Shown here piece by piece: positions 1-9,000 of a DNA stretch of 21,598 nt (positions within the stretch are counted from its first letter, which is position 1; the number at the start of each line of letters is the position of its first letter). The DNA comes from CAXQRU01 sp964226685 (GTDB lineage: Bacteria > Pseudomonadota > Gammaproteobacteria > Pseudomonadales > Cellvibrionaceae). Where the stretch lies: the NCBI GenBank assembly GCA_964226685.1, contig CAXQRU010000017.1, positions 1-21,598 on the forward strand, written 5' to 3'. The translations under genes were made by a program, and so were the position numbers. The notes beneath the pieces are model-generated. The model saw nothing but the letters and a program-made list of their open reading frames with translations, had not been told where the DNA came from and searched no databases.

Positions 1-31
1 ACTGGAGTTCAGACGTGTGCTCTTCCGATCT
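1..31. other. Illumina read-2 adapter (non-biological)
   Basis: The first 31 bases match the 3' portion of the TruSeq read-2/index adapter and end in the shared core GCTCTTCCGATCT. This is library sequence left on the contig, not genome. Genomic DNA begins at about position 32. A GTG inside the adapter creates a false start codon for the first reading frame. Confidence 0.97.
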
Positions 32-32
32 C

Positions 33-434
33 ACTAAGGAATTCATCTTGAAAAACTTCCCTCGCCTCAACGATCTTGCAGTAGGTTATCTAAAGTCATC
101 ATCAAAAATAGCAAATTACTTATCTGGTTCTATGATGTGCTTGATGATTGGTCAAACAATTTTTACTTTTTGTTTTTTAATAGAAATTGATTCTAGCCTT
201 GTTTCATGGATAATCATTTCATATCTGGTATCAATTGCGATATCTTACGTGTTTTACAATTTTTACAAAAGTTTCAGTAAAAAAATAAAATCTGCGCTGG
301 ATGAACAAAATAGTGAGCGTTTTTCATCAGCTTTTTATTACCTTAAGGGAATGCTTTTGTTACAGTTTTTGTCTAGCCTCGTTATGGTTGTTATCGTTTA
401 TTTTTTAGTTGTCAATGTGCTTATGGGCCTATGA
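33..434 (+). CDS. Small three-helix membrane protein, 5'-truncated
   Basis: This is the C-terminal 133 codons of a gene whose start lies outside the window. The frame runs back into the adapter, so the apparent GTG start at 15 is artificial. The visible protein has a short charged N-terminal part, two hydrophobic segments (roughly visible residues 25-50 and 55-75), then a polar stretch with the motif KIKSALDEQNSERF, and a third long hydrophobic segment at the C terminus. The pattern of membrane pair, then a KIK-A-L amphipathic stretch and a final helix resembles the DUF5362 family of small bacterial membrane proteins. That is a recollection, not a search result. No function is assignable. The DNA is more AT-rich than the neighbouring genes. 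It converges on the lipoprotein gene with a 33-base gap and no clear terminator between them. Confidence 0.7.
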   Translation, partial: TKEFILKNFPRLNDLAVGYLKSSSKIANYLSGSMMCLMIGQTIFTFCFLIEIDSSLVSWIIISYLVSIAISYVFYNFYKSFSKKIKSALDEQNSERFSSAFYYLKGMLLLQFLSSLVMVVIVYFLVVNVLMGL

Positions 435-467
435 ATGTATGTGCGCGATAAATAGTAAATAATCGCT

Positions 468-1967
468 TTACGGGGCGGTAAACCGACTCAACTGTTCGGC
501 TCCATAGTAAGCCAATACCGCTTCATATTCTCTGATATTAATATTTCTCGTGAGTGCTTGAGTATTTGCCAATAACGCAAATTGATTCTGCAAATTGGTA
601 CCATTGCTTAGCCAATTTACAGTGCCTGATAACAGTTGGCTGCCAACATAGCTTGCATCAAATTCAAACATTCGGTCATAGATAAAACTGCCGCTGCGGT
701 CATAATTGGTTTCGACGGATCGATATAAATGTTGAATGGTTTCTCTATCAATGAGCGATAATCGATACGCTGTCATGTAGACTTCTAAAGTAATAATGAC
801 ATGATCAATATCCTCCCCCAGTGCTTCGTGGGTGGTGTAAGGCCACTTGTAAGCCTGCCAAGTCGTGTTGAATCCAAATAGGTCACTTGAGCTTAAACCA
901 GGGTTGGCAAAACTGGGCTCATCACTGGCGTAAACGCTTTTGTGGTGCTCGGCCCAGCGATTAAAATGATCCACAGCCGTGGGGTCATAATCTGAAAACT
1001 TGGCCAGTACGAGCCGGGCTTGGAGCATGCCAGAAGTATGGTTAAAAGGTAAGATACCATCAATATCAACGCCCTCTGATGATAAATTTTGCCGTTTATC
1101 ATAAAAGTAGCTGCCTTTCACATCCCATAAGCCATTGTTAGGGTCACCGGAGAGGTCTAGCTCTTCGATATCTTGCTGCCACTGCGGGTCAAAAATTCTG
1201 ACACTGCGATTAATTTCTGTGAGTAAAGTGTTGGCTATATTTTCGTAGCTGCCTTCTAAAATTCCCGCTTGAGAACCCGTTGGCGCTGAGTAATTACCTT
1301 CAGGTAAGTGGGTGTGGTAAGCCATTACCACTTCAGCCAGTGCCGATAAAGCACGGCCATTTTGTAAAACTTGAACTCGGCGCCCTTGAGCTTCTGGATT
1401 GCCATTGGCGGCTCTATCCGTAAAATCGTGAGACCAAACGGCGGCCGGTTCTCTGGAGCCTAGTAAGGGTTGTACGGCTGCTCGATAACCCGTTTGATTA
1501 TCTTTGAACGCTTGGCCGCCATTGAGCTGATAAATATCATCGCGAAGGTTGAGCATATTATTGGCAATGCTGATGGCTCGATCTAAATGGATGGTGTCAC
1601 CAGTGATGGTATAGGCGCGAGCCGCACTGACCAAAAAGGAGCGATCATTAAAAAATAACGAGCTGGCATTGTCGACTCGGTCGCGGGTAAATGTTGGTAT
1701 GCCATCCTCGCCCGCTAAACGAAACCAGCCATCACTCAGTAAGTAGTCAAGGCTACCTAGGCGGCTGTTCTGTAGCGAATCAACAGAGGGCGCTGTTTCT
1801 TTGGGTAATAAGCCCCAGGGGTTGTTTGATTCGGGTCGGCTAGGCGGTGTCACAGGAGTGGGTGTCTCAGGAGTGGGGTTTTGGGCCACAGGAGACGATT
1901 CAGATCCGCCACAGGCCACCAATGTGGCCATGAGTAATACCGCAAATGTTGCTTTAAATGATCTCAT
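468..1967 (-). CDS. Putative outer-membrane lipoprotein, alpha/alpha-toroid-like
   Basis: A 499-residue protein starting at an ATG preceded on its strand by a purine-rich GGGAAGG. It has a short signal peptide with lipobox LVAC (lipidated Cys19, followed by Gly-Gly, so no Asp retention signal, which suggests the outer membrane), then a Pro/Thr linker (about 23-48), then a mostly helical body. The body contains repeated helix pairs such as NDRSFLVSAARAYTITGD and FNHTSGMLQARLVLAKF, with conserved-looking Trp, His and Asp (AVWSHDF; KWPYTTHEALGEDIDH). The layout recalls (alpha/alpha)n toroid enzymes acting on polysaccharides, such as family 5-type alginate lyases or glucuronyl epimerase-like proteins. 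I cannot identify a catalytic signature, so an enzyme role is inference. It is divergent from the large secreted protein and shares a 293-base intergenic region with it, so co-regulation is possible. Confidence 0.75.
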   Translation of the reverse strand: MRSFKATFAVLLMATLVACGGSESSPVAQNPTPETPTPVTPPSRPESNNPWGLLPKETAPSVDSLQNSRLGSLDYLLSDGWFRLAGEDGIPTFTRDRVDNASSLFFNDRSFLVSAARAYTITGDTIHLDRAISIANNMLNLRDDIYQLNGGQAFKDNQTGYRAAVQPLLGSREPAAVWSHDFTDRAANGNPEAQGRRVQVLQNGRALSALAEVVMAYHTHLPEGNYSAPTGSQAGILEGSYENIANTLLTEINRSVRIFDPQWQQDIEELDLSGDPNNGLWDVKGSYFYDKRQNLSSEGVDIDGILPFNHTSGMLQARLVLAKFSDYDPTAVDHFNRWAEHHKSVYASDEPSFANPGLSSSDLFGFNTTWQAYKWPYTTHEALGEDIDHVIITLEVYMTAYRLSLIDRETIQHLYRSVETNYDRSGSFIYDRMFEFDASYVGSQLLSGTVNWLSNGTNLQNQFALLANTQALTRNINIREYEAVLAYYGAEQLSRFTAP

Positions 1968-2100
1968 ACCTTCCCGTCCTAATGTGTACTTACTTTCAGT
2001 CTACAACAAGTTTTTGAAGTGTTCTGATGACAAACGACAAAATGTGACGAGCTTCTCAGAAGTAACTTGTCATCAAAGGCTGTTTTTTTGATCAGTCCAC

Positions 2101-2109
2101 TGGTATCAT
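2101..2109 (+). promoter_or_regulatory. Candidate extended -10 promoter for the secreted repeat protein
   Basis: TGG followed by TATCAT gives a TGn extended -10 element with five of six matches to TATAAT. The -35 position falls in a T-run and is poor. It would start transcription near 2116 and leave a leader of about 145 nt before the ATG at 2261. A 7-bp inverted repeat, CATAGCG (2107-2113) and CGCTATG (2146-2152), overlaps it and could be an operator or a leader hairpin. This is prediction from sequence only. Confidence 0.3.
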
Positions 2110-2260
2110 AGCGCCCGCCAGTTTTTTTTGCGATGTTATTCGCGTCGCTATGGTGATGCTCCTCACAAAAGGGATCGTGTTGAGTGTCTTTTCTAACACT
2201 GAGGAGGCTCTAGCTTAACTGGAGGCTCCTTTGCTAAAGATAATTATTTCTGGGGCTATT

Positions 2261-5200
2261 ATGAATCAAAAACTTAAAAAGCTTGGCTTTGCGGCGTTGC
2301 TTTTTGCAGGTTCAAACTCTGCACTGGCAACATGGCTTGAAGGCAAAGTTTATTGTGATGCCAACAACAGTGGGCAGATCGAAGTACGAGAAGATATTGA
2401 GCTGGGTGGTGTCGAGGTATCGATTACTTGTTTGGGAGCCAGTAATCCTAATGAGGTGCCCTTAGCGGAGTGTCTCGATCCAAATTTGCCTTTTGTACAA
2501 AGTACCGTTGTTGGCAGTAGAAATATTCAACATCTACCTAAATTAAGAAACCTCAGTTATGAGGTAAATCTTGGTGGTGCTGGTTTGCCAGCGGATGCAA
2601 GCATCCTGTTGCCAACGCAAAACCCCGTGGGTTTTAGTTATCCATTAGCCCCGACTGATCCCTACGCGACTCAGCCCTATGTGGTTGAAATTGATTGGCT
2701 AGTCAGTAGTGAAAGCTGTCAACCGCCTGAGCCAAAAATCGAAATTTGTACTCAAGTTTCCTTAAATGGCAGCAATATGAGTGATGCCGATGGCATCTCT
2801 GGTGATGGTTGTGATGTCTACCCTCAAACCATTCCTGTGAGCGATCTTGGTGCAGATGGTACTTACCAATTGAGCGTCACCAATACCGGTGATGAAACCT
2901 TGGTTGATGTGGTGATTAACGCACCTGATTTTGGTTTGGTGAATACCCCAATTCCAGCTTCTTGCGGCACCTTAGAGCCAGGCGAGACTTGTGAAATGAG
3001 CGTTGATGAGTCCGCGTTTGAGACCTTGCAGGTGGACAATGTTTGTGAGCGTTCAGGCATGGTTACCAAGCTTGCGACCGCGACCGGCCTTGGGCAAACC
3101 AGTGGTATTGCGGTCAGTGATGATGATCCTGCTTCTGTGAATTGTGTTACTGAACCTCACATCAGTTTATTGAAAGAAGTCAGCTTAGATGGCGGCCCAT
3201 TCTTAGATGCCAACACGGTAGCAACCGCACCGACAGGTCAGCTAGGCGATTCGGCAGTTTACCGTTTAGTGGTTAGAAATACGGGTACTGAAACGTTATC
3301 GAATGTGCGAGTGACCGATGAAACTCTCAATATTGTGGATCAGCCTATAGGCATTAGTGAGTTGTCGCCAGGTGCTGAGGTGGTGTTAACTCAAGAAAGT
3401 GCTGGTTTTGTCAATCTTCATCAGGCAAATCGTTGTGATAGCGTGGGTTCTCACTTAAATACTGCAGCCGTTGTGGCCAGCGGTGTTGTTGGTGGTGCTC
3501 AAGTGTCAGCTCAAGATGTGGCTTACGTTAATTGTGAAGATCCAAAAATTGAGCTTCTCAAGCAAGTGAGTATCGATGGCGTTAACTTCTTTGATGCAGA
3601 TCAAGCGGCTGATGCCGACGTGCCTGTGGGTATTGTGGGTGTAACAGAGGCTCACTATCGCCTGATCGTCAAAAATATCGGTACCGAAAAGCTGACGGAT
3701 GTTGTGATTACCGATCCGACCTTGTCCATCGATATGCTGATCGAGGATTTGATTCCTGGAGAAACTAAAGTGATTGGTGCGGGTGATGCGGACTTTGGTG
3801 CGCTCTACCAAGCCGATATTTGTGCGGGTGAGCCAGGCATTAAATTAAACACGGCTTCAGTCGATGCGATGGGTTTCTTATCGGGTCAGCCAGTCAGCGA
3901 TGACGATCCAGCCAATGTGCGTTGTATCCAAGGCCCGGCCATTGCGCTTGTCAAAAAGGTAAGTTTAGCTGGCTCTCCATTTAGTGATGCGAATACGGTT
4001 GCCCAGGCTCCACAGGGACTTCTTGGGGATGATGCGATTTATCGTTTGGTCGTTAAAAATACTGGCGATGAAGCTTTGGTTAACGTAGTGATCAATGATG
4101 CAACCTTAGGTATTGTGAATGTCAGCATTGCTAATTTAGCGGTGGGCGAGCAGAGAGTGCTTAACCATCAAATGGCTGGCTTAGCCAATTTATACGCGGC
4201 GAATCATTGTGATGCGGTCGGTAGTAAGCTGAATGTGGCTAAAGTGTCGGCGCGTGGCGCAGGTTCCACTCAGTCGGTATCGGCAGAAGATCCAGCCTAT
4301 ATTCGCTGTGATGCCCCTTTAGCTTGTGAGCTATCGGTTGATCAAACCTGTTCGGTTGCTCCTCAATCAGGTGACGACAAGCTCTGTACCAGTGCTATTT
4401 CAGCGACTACCCTGCGTTACGTTGGTCCAAGTATCAATGGAGCTACGGTTACCTTTGAGGGTAAAGACAGTGGTTCGGTCACTTACCAGAACGTGGATTT
4501 GGAAAAAGACGTCACGATTCTGACCATGGCTAGTCAAAATGGTTATACCATTGATGCTGGCTTAGGTGAGAAATTAGGCTCTAAGACCACTATCACCATC
4601 AATGGTCGGCAAGAGATTATCCACACCAGTTGTTCGGCTGTTTATGTGGCTGGTCAAGCTGCACCTTTGGATGGAAACACGCCGTATCCTGCCAATAGCG
4701 AGAAGGGCGATCCTTCGCCAAACTGGTCAGTGGTCAACTTTCGCCAAAAAGACGATATTGTGATCGTTGAGAATGTGGGTGGAGCAGGCAGTGACAGCTG
4801 TTCTGTGCCGTTTGATGGCGCTAACGTGACCTACGGTTATCTAGTGACCAATACCGGTACTACACCCGCTACATTGACCAGTGTTTTGGATGACCAAATC
4901 GGTGAACAGCTCGGTGCGCCAACCTTATTGGCTCCTGGTGCGAGCGTGAGTTTAACCAGTGCTCCCGTATTCATCAATTCAGATACTACCAGCACAGTGC
5001 ACGCACTCGCTCATGTCAATGGAGTGCCCAGCGCGAGCTGTCCTGCAGTTGACAATGTTGTTGTCGAGCGTGAACCTGCGCCTGTCTATAGCTGTGAAGA
5101 TGGCAAGCCTGCAAAGTTAGGTATTACTTATGTCGGCGGCTCATGCAGCAACTCTAACCATGACCAAGGAAGCAAATCGAGTTGTTCTGGAAGTTCGGCT

Positions 5201-5650
5201 AATTTGAGTCCAGTGACCTTGATCTTAACGGATAAGGACGGTGATGAGTATCTGACTCGCCTAGTTTCTGTTGGTGAGACGGTCTCCTTGGATGCGGCAG
5301 CACTGGGTAAATCCAAGCTGGATTCAGAAACCCATGCGCTGATTTATTCCGGTGGGCAGTTGGTTCAAAGTATTAACTTCCATACCTCTTGTTCAGCGCC
5401 TTTAGTGGTTGGCGACCAGCATGGTGGCATTGTGATTTCTTCCTTTGTGCCTGAAGCAGGTAAAGGCAAGGGCAAGGACAAAGGTAAAGACAAGGACAAA
5501 GGTAAAGGCAAGGACAAAGGCAAAGACAAGGACAAAGGCAAAGACAAGGACAAAGGCAAAGATAAGGACAAAGGCAAAGACAAAGGCAAAGACAAGGACA
5601 AAGGCAAAGATAAGGACAAAGGTAAAAACAAAGGAAAGAGTAAAAAGTAG
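2261..5650 (+). CDS. Large secreted modular repeat protein with Lys-rich tail
   Basis: A 1129-residue exported protein. Signal peptide is about residues 1-23 (KK, hydrophobic core, ending SALA). An N-terminal beta module (about 24-157) opens with VYCDANNSG, like SdrD-B/prealbumin-type domains. Four DUF11-like repeats of about 130 residues follow (about 158-298, 302-428, 429-560, 561-687), each with a core like YRLVVKNTGDEAL and ending in a Cys...Cys pair (for example NRCDSVGS...VNC), so one disulfide per repeat is likely. Next come two copies of a module ending HTSCSA (about 687-833 and 944-1065), resembling what is called DUF7467 in similar proteins, separated by a further DUF11-like module. 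The tail (about 1066-1129) is almost only Lys, Gly and Asp. No LPXTG motif, autotransporter domain or membrane anchor is seen. An in-frame TTG at 2231 has the better Shine-Dalgarno sequence (GGAGG, 5-nt spacing), but the ATG gives a more typical signal peptide. The likely role is surface or matrix adhesion, by inference. Confidence 0.85.
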   Translation: MNQKLKKLGFAALLFAGSNSALATWLEGKVYCDANNSGQIEVREDIELGGVEVSITCLGASNPNEVPLAECLDPNLPFVQSTVVGSRNIQHLPKLRNLSYEVNLGGAGLPADASILLPTQNPVGFSYPLAPTDPYATQPYVVEIDWLVSSESCQPPEPKIEICTQVSLNGSNMSDADGISGDGCDVYPQTIPVSDLGADGTYQLSVTNTGDETLVDVVINAPDFGLVNTPIPASCGTLEPGETCEMSVDESAFETLQVDNVCERSGMVTKLATATGLGQTSGIAVSDDDPASVNCVTEPHISLLKEVSLDGGPFLDANTVATAPTGQLGDSAVYRLVVRNTGTETLSNVRVTDETLNIVDQPIGISELSPGAEVVLTQESAGFVNLHQANRCDSVGSHLNTAAVVASGVVGGAQVSAQDVAYVNCEDPKIELLKQVSIDGVNFFDADQAADADVPVGIVGVTEAHYRLIVKNIGTEKLTDVVITDPTLSIDMLIEDLIPGETKVIGAGDADFGALYQADICAGEPGIKLNTASVDAMGFLSGQPVSDDDPANVRCIQGPAIALVKKVSLAGSPFSDANTVAQAPQGLLGDDAIYRLVVKNTGDEALVNVVINDATLGIVNVSIANLAVGEQRVLNHQMAGLANLYAANHCDAVGSKLNVAKVSARGAGSTQSVSAEDPAYIRCDAPLACELSVDQTCSVAPQSGDDKLCTSAISATTLRYVGPSINGATVTFEGKDSGSVTYQNVDLEKDVTILTMASQNGYTIDAGLGEKLGSKTTITINGRQEIIHTSCSAVYVAGQAAPLDGNTPYPANSEKGDPSPNWSVVNFRQKDDIVIVENVGGAGSDSCSVPFDGANVTYGYLVTNTGTTPATLTSVLDDQIGEQLGAPTLLAPGASVSLTSAPVFINSDTTSTVHALAHVNGVPSASCPAVDNVVVEREPAPVYSCEDGKPAKLGITYVGGSCSNSNHDQGSKSSCSGSSANLSPVTLILTDKDGDEYLTRLVSVGETVSLDAAALGKSKLDSETHALIYSGGQLVQSINFHTSCSAPLVVGDQHGGIVISSFVPEAGKGKGKDKGKDKDKGKGKDKGKDKDKGKDKDKGKDKDKGKDKGKDKDKGKDKDKGKNKGKSKK
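5461..5646 (+). repeat. 18-nt tandem repeat encoding the KGKDKDKGKD tail
   Basis: About ten imperfect copies of an 18-nt unit, AAAGGCAAAGACAAGGAC, lie within the 3' end of the secreted-protein gene. The unit is a multiple of three, so gain or loss of copies keeps the frame and changes only tail length. Copies differ mainly at third bases (GGC/GGT, GAC/GAT), and one six-codon unit is shortened. This is a good candidate for length variation between strains. Confidence 0.9.
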
Positions 5651-5668
5651 CCTTTAGTACTTTATCCC

Positions 5669-5704
5669 AATGGCGCAATCATCCTGTGGTTGCGCCATTT
5701 TTTT
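5669..5704 (+). terminator. Rho-independent terminator after the secreted-protein gene
   Basis: A perfect 10-bp stem, AATGGCGCAA paired with TTGCGCCATT, with an 11-nt loop and a run of seven T, starts 18 bases after the stop codon. It ends the transcript of the large secreted protein. Confidence 0.93.
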
Positions 5705-5751
5705 GGGTATTGGGGTTCTTTTTTTCATATCGAAGATAAACCTGCTTCTAC

Positions 5752-5970
5752 TTAGAGAGTGTAGTGAAATGACACAGATTTTTGAACACTACCGCTCAGC
5801 TTGGTAATCGAAGAATCAGTCTTAAAACCTGTGGGTAATCGGTGACCTGTGCCACGATGGTCGACAGTGGTGTAAAAGGTCTCATTTTCCTAGTCAATGG
5901 ATACCGTGGGCACATGAACGCTCGTGTCCGAGGTGAGGTTAAGCGGACTGAGGAGGTTGTTGGGAGAGCA
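5752..5970 (-). pseudogene. Possible decayed coding remnant of unknown origin
   Basis: On the minus strand one frame is open for about 73 codons apart from a single internal TAG at 5890-5892. It reads like protein on both sides: upstream contains TSDTSVHVPTVSID, downstream ENETFYTTVDHRGTGHRLP, ending SVQKSVSFHYTL and a TAA at 5752-5754. There is no plausible start codon or Shine-Dalgarno sequence at its upstream end, where a TGA lies at 5971-5973. I do not recognise the family. It may be the C-terminal scrap of a lost gene or mobile element, or a chance frame. The rest of the gap from 5705 to 6071 holds nothing else that I can support. Confidence 0.3.
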
Positions 5971-6071
5971 TCAGGAAGGCAAAAAGGTGATTTATACTTC
6001 CTATGCGAGGCTTAATTATTAATGTTTTTTACGTTAAACTGCATCTTTCTCTTCTTCTTGTGTGGCTGGCC

Positions 6072-9000
6072 ATGACTTTTCCCGATATTACTATCCAATC
6101 TGCTATCCCGATGTCTCTTGGCGATATTAAAAGGGCTTGTGGGGCTCGTTCTTACCAACGAGGGATGACCTATTACCACGAGGGAAGGGTGACAGATTTG
6201 ACGTATGAAGCGGAAGCGGATGAGATTGGGCGTCTGGGAGCAACAGTGTCAGGTAGTGACGATTATGAGGTTACTGTTTATATTTGCTATAGGGGAGAGC
6301 GAGAGCTTGATGGTTATTGTGATTGCCCTATGGATTACAATTGCAAGCATGTGGCTGCTGCTTGCATTGCTTTTCTGAAAGAGTATGCCTCAAAGCAGCA
6401 TAAGGTTCCAGCAAGTAAGAATGCGCTGGCGTCGGATATTAGTCAATGGCTCAATCGTCTTGAGGCAACCGCTAACATTGCGCCGAGAGTGTTAGAAGAC
6501 CCCTATTACCCTGTTTATATTTTGCGACCTATCAAAGGTTATTGGGGGTCGACTGATAAATACGATGTTGAAATTCGCTTAACGAGGCCTCGTAAAAATG
6601 GTCAGGGTTTAATTAAGGGGCAGGTCGCGTCAGCTCGAAGGATGGCGTGGGGTGGCCAACGAGAATTCAACAATACACGCATTGAAGAGAAAGATATTGA
6701 TGTGACTTCCCTATTGTCTGCGACAGAGGGTAACTACTATTACGGTAGTGGTACCTTTTCTGGTCGTACCGGGTTTCACTTATTGGAGCGCTTGCTTGAT
6801 ACGGGTCGTTGTTATTGGCTTGACCATGAAAACCAAGCCCTTCAGCTCGGCCCGAAACAAGATTTGCAGGTTGAGTGGCAGCAGCAGAAAAATTCCTATC
6901 AGCTAGTAGTGAAGCCCGATGTCATTATTTTCTCTACCGAACCTCCTATGTATCTGGATACCAAGCAACACCAAATAGGTGAGATAGACATAGGCCAGTG
7001 GACGCTCGAGCAAATTAAAATTTTGAAAGCAGCGCCGCCAGTGCCCAATGAACAAGCCGAACGACTCGCCCATGTGCTCGAAGAACAATATCCTAAGCTG
7101 CCTATTGCTCAGCCAGTATCGCTGGAGACGGAAGAGCAACGTCACCCCTTAACCCCCCGTTTGACGATGGTTAAACAGAAGTCGGGTGATGATCATTATC
7201 ATTGTATCCAGTTGATGTTTGCTTACGGCGATGTGGCCACCTTTCCTTTGCCGGTGCGCGCTTATCATCTTGAGACGCACAACCAAAAACGTATCAAGGT
7301 GATTCGGGATCACGATGCAGAAGAGATGGCGCTAAACCGTTTAGTGGATCTTGGCTTTGATTTGCAAAGCCCCCAGCAAGAGAACGCGCCCCTTATTTTA
7401 TTGCCCTTTGCTGAGTCGAAGGCCGCCAGTGCAGCTGTGTGGGATGAGTTTATTGAACAACATAAACCGAGGCTTGAATCCGACGGTTGGTTGATCACGG
7501 TGGATGATAGTTTTCAGTTGCAGTTTCACGACAGTGACTGGTCGGCAGAACTGGAATATGACGAAGAGCAGAGTGACTGGTTTACATTGCGCTTTGATCT
7601 CGAAGTTGAGGGGCGGCCCTCCTTGCCTTTAGCTCCGCTGCTGGCTCCCTTGTTGGCCGAAGAGGGCGATTTGCCAGAAATCGTCGTGCTGCCCATGCCG
7701 GGTCAGGCCGATCATTATGTGCGCCTGCCTTCCCAGCGCTTGCAACCCTTTTTAGCAACGCTCAAGGAGTTGTTTGATCGAGCAACCAATGATGAACTCA
7801 AGCTTTCCCGTTACGATGCATTGGAGTTGGATGAATTAAGTGAGCATATTGATGGCGCAAAAGCACTGCGTGAGCTGGCGGCTAAGTTAAAAAACTTTAA
7901 CGGCATTCCAGTTGTTGCGCCCCCTCAGGGTTTGCAGGCCAAGTTGCGTGAGTACCAACAGCAGGGGCTAAATTGGCTGCAGTTTTTGAGAGAGTATCAG
8001 CTAAACGGTATCTTGGCCGATGATATGGGCTTGGGTAAAACGGTGCAGACCTTGGCGCATTTGTTGTTGGAAAAAGAGTGTGGGCGCCTAACTTCGCCGG
8101 TTTTGATTATTGCACCAACAAGCTTAATGGGCAATTGGCGTCGTGAAGCCCAATCGTTTGCCCCTGAGCTTAAGATCTGTGTGTTACATGGTAGTGATCG
8201 TCATCAATATTACGACATGCTAGATCAGTTTGACTTGGTATTGATTACCTATGGTTTGGTGGTGAGAGATAGTGAATACCTGGAGGCCATCTCATTTCAC
8301 ACCATTGTTCTCGATGAGGCGCAAGTGATCAAAAACCCCAGTGCAAAAATGTCCAAGCAGGTGCGTAGACTTAAGTCCCAACATCGTCTTTGTTTAAGTG
8401 GTACGCCCATGGAAAATCATTTGGGTGAGCTGTGGTCGTTATTTGATTTTTTAATGCCAGGCTTTTTGGGCGGGCGTAAAGAGTTTACTGAGTATTACCG
8501 AACGCCAATCGAAAAGCATGGCGATAGTGAGCGAAATCAAAGTTTACAGCGGCGGGTGCGACCCTTTATGTTGCGTCGAACTAAAAATGAGGTGGCAACA
8601 GAGTTGCCCCCTAAAACAGTGATTGATCAACGCGTTGTGCTTGGCAAGGCGCAAGCTGAGTTGTATGAAAGTATTCGCGTGAGTATGGATAAGCAAGTGC
8701 GTGAAGCATTGGCGCAAAAAGGCTTGGCGCGCAGCCACATTACTATTCTCGATGCGCTGCTCAAATTGCGGCAAGTGTGTTGTGATCCTCGTCTGGTGAA
8801 GCTTAAGGGTGCGAAAAAAGTTAAAGATTCCGCTAAGTTAACTTTATTTTTAGAACTGCTTGATGAGCTTTTGTCTGAGGGGCGCAAGGTGCTTGTTTTC
8901 TCGCAATTTACGACCATGTTGGGTTTAATAGAAAACGCTATTATTGAGCGCGAGATCATTTACACCAAATTAACTGGACAAACACGCAAACGAGATGAGG

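Noticed and set aside
5461..5646. Regularly spaced repeats as a CRISPR array
   Set aside because: The repeats are contiguous, 18 nt long, in frame within a gene, and have no unique spacers; no cas genes are present.
5365..5678. Two overlapping minus-strand frames rich in Leu/Ser/Pro or Cys/Leu opposite the secreted-protein tail
   Set aside because: They are antisense shadows of the 18-nt tandem repeat, with no ribosome site and with composition dictated by the repeat.
8544..8959. Minus-strand frames of 76 and 110 codons inside the helicase gene
   Set aside because: They lie opposite conserved SNF2 motif coding and show no family resemblance or initiation signals.
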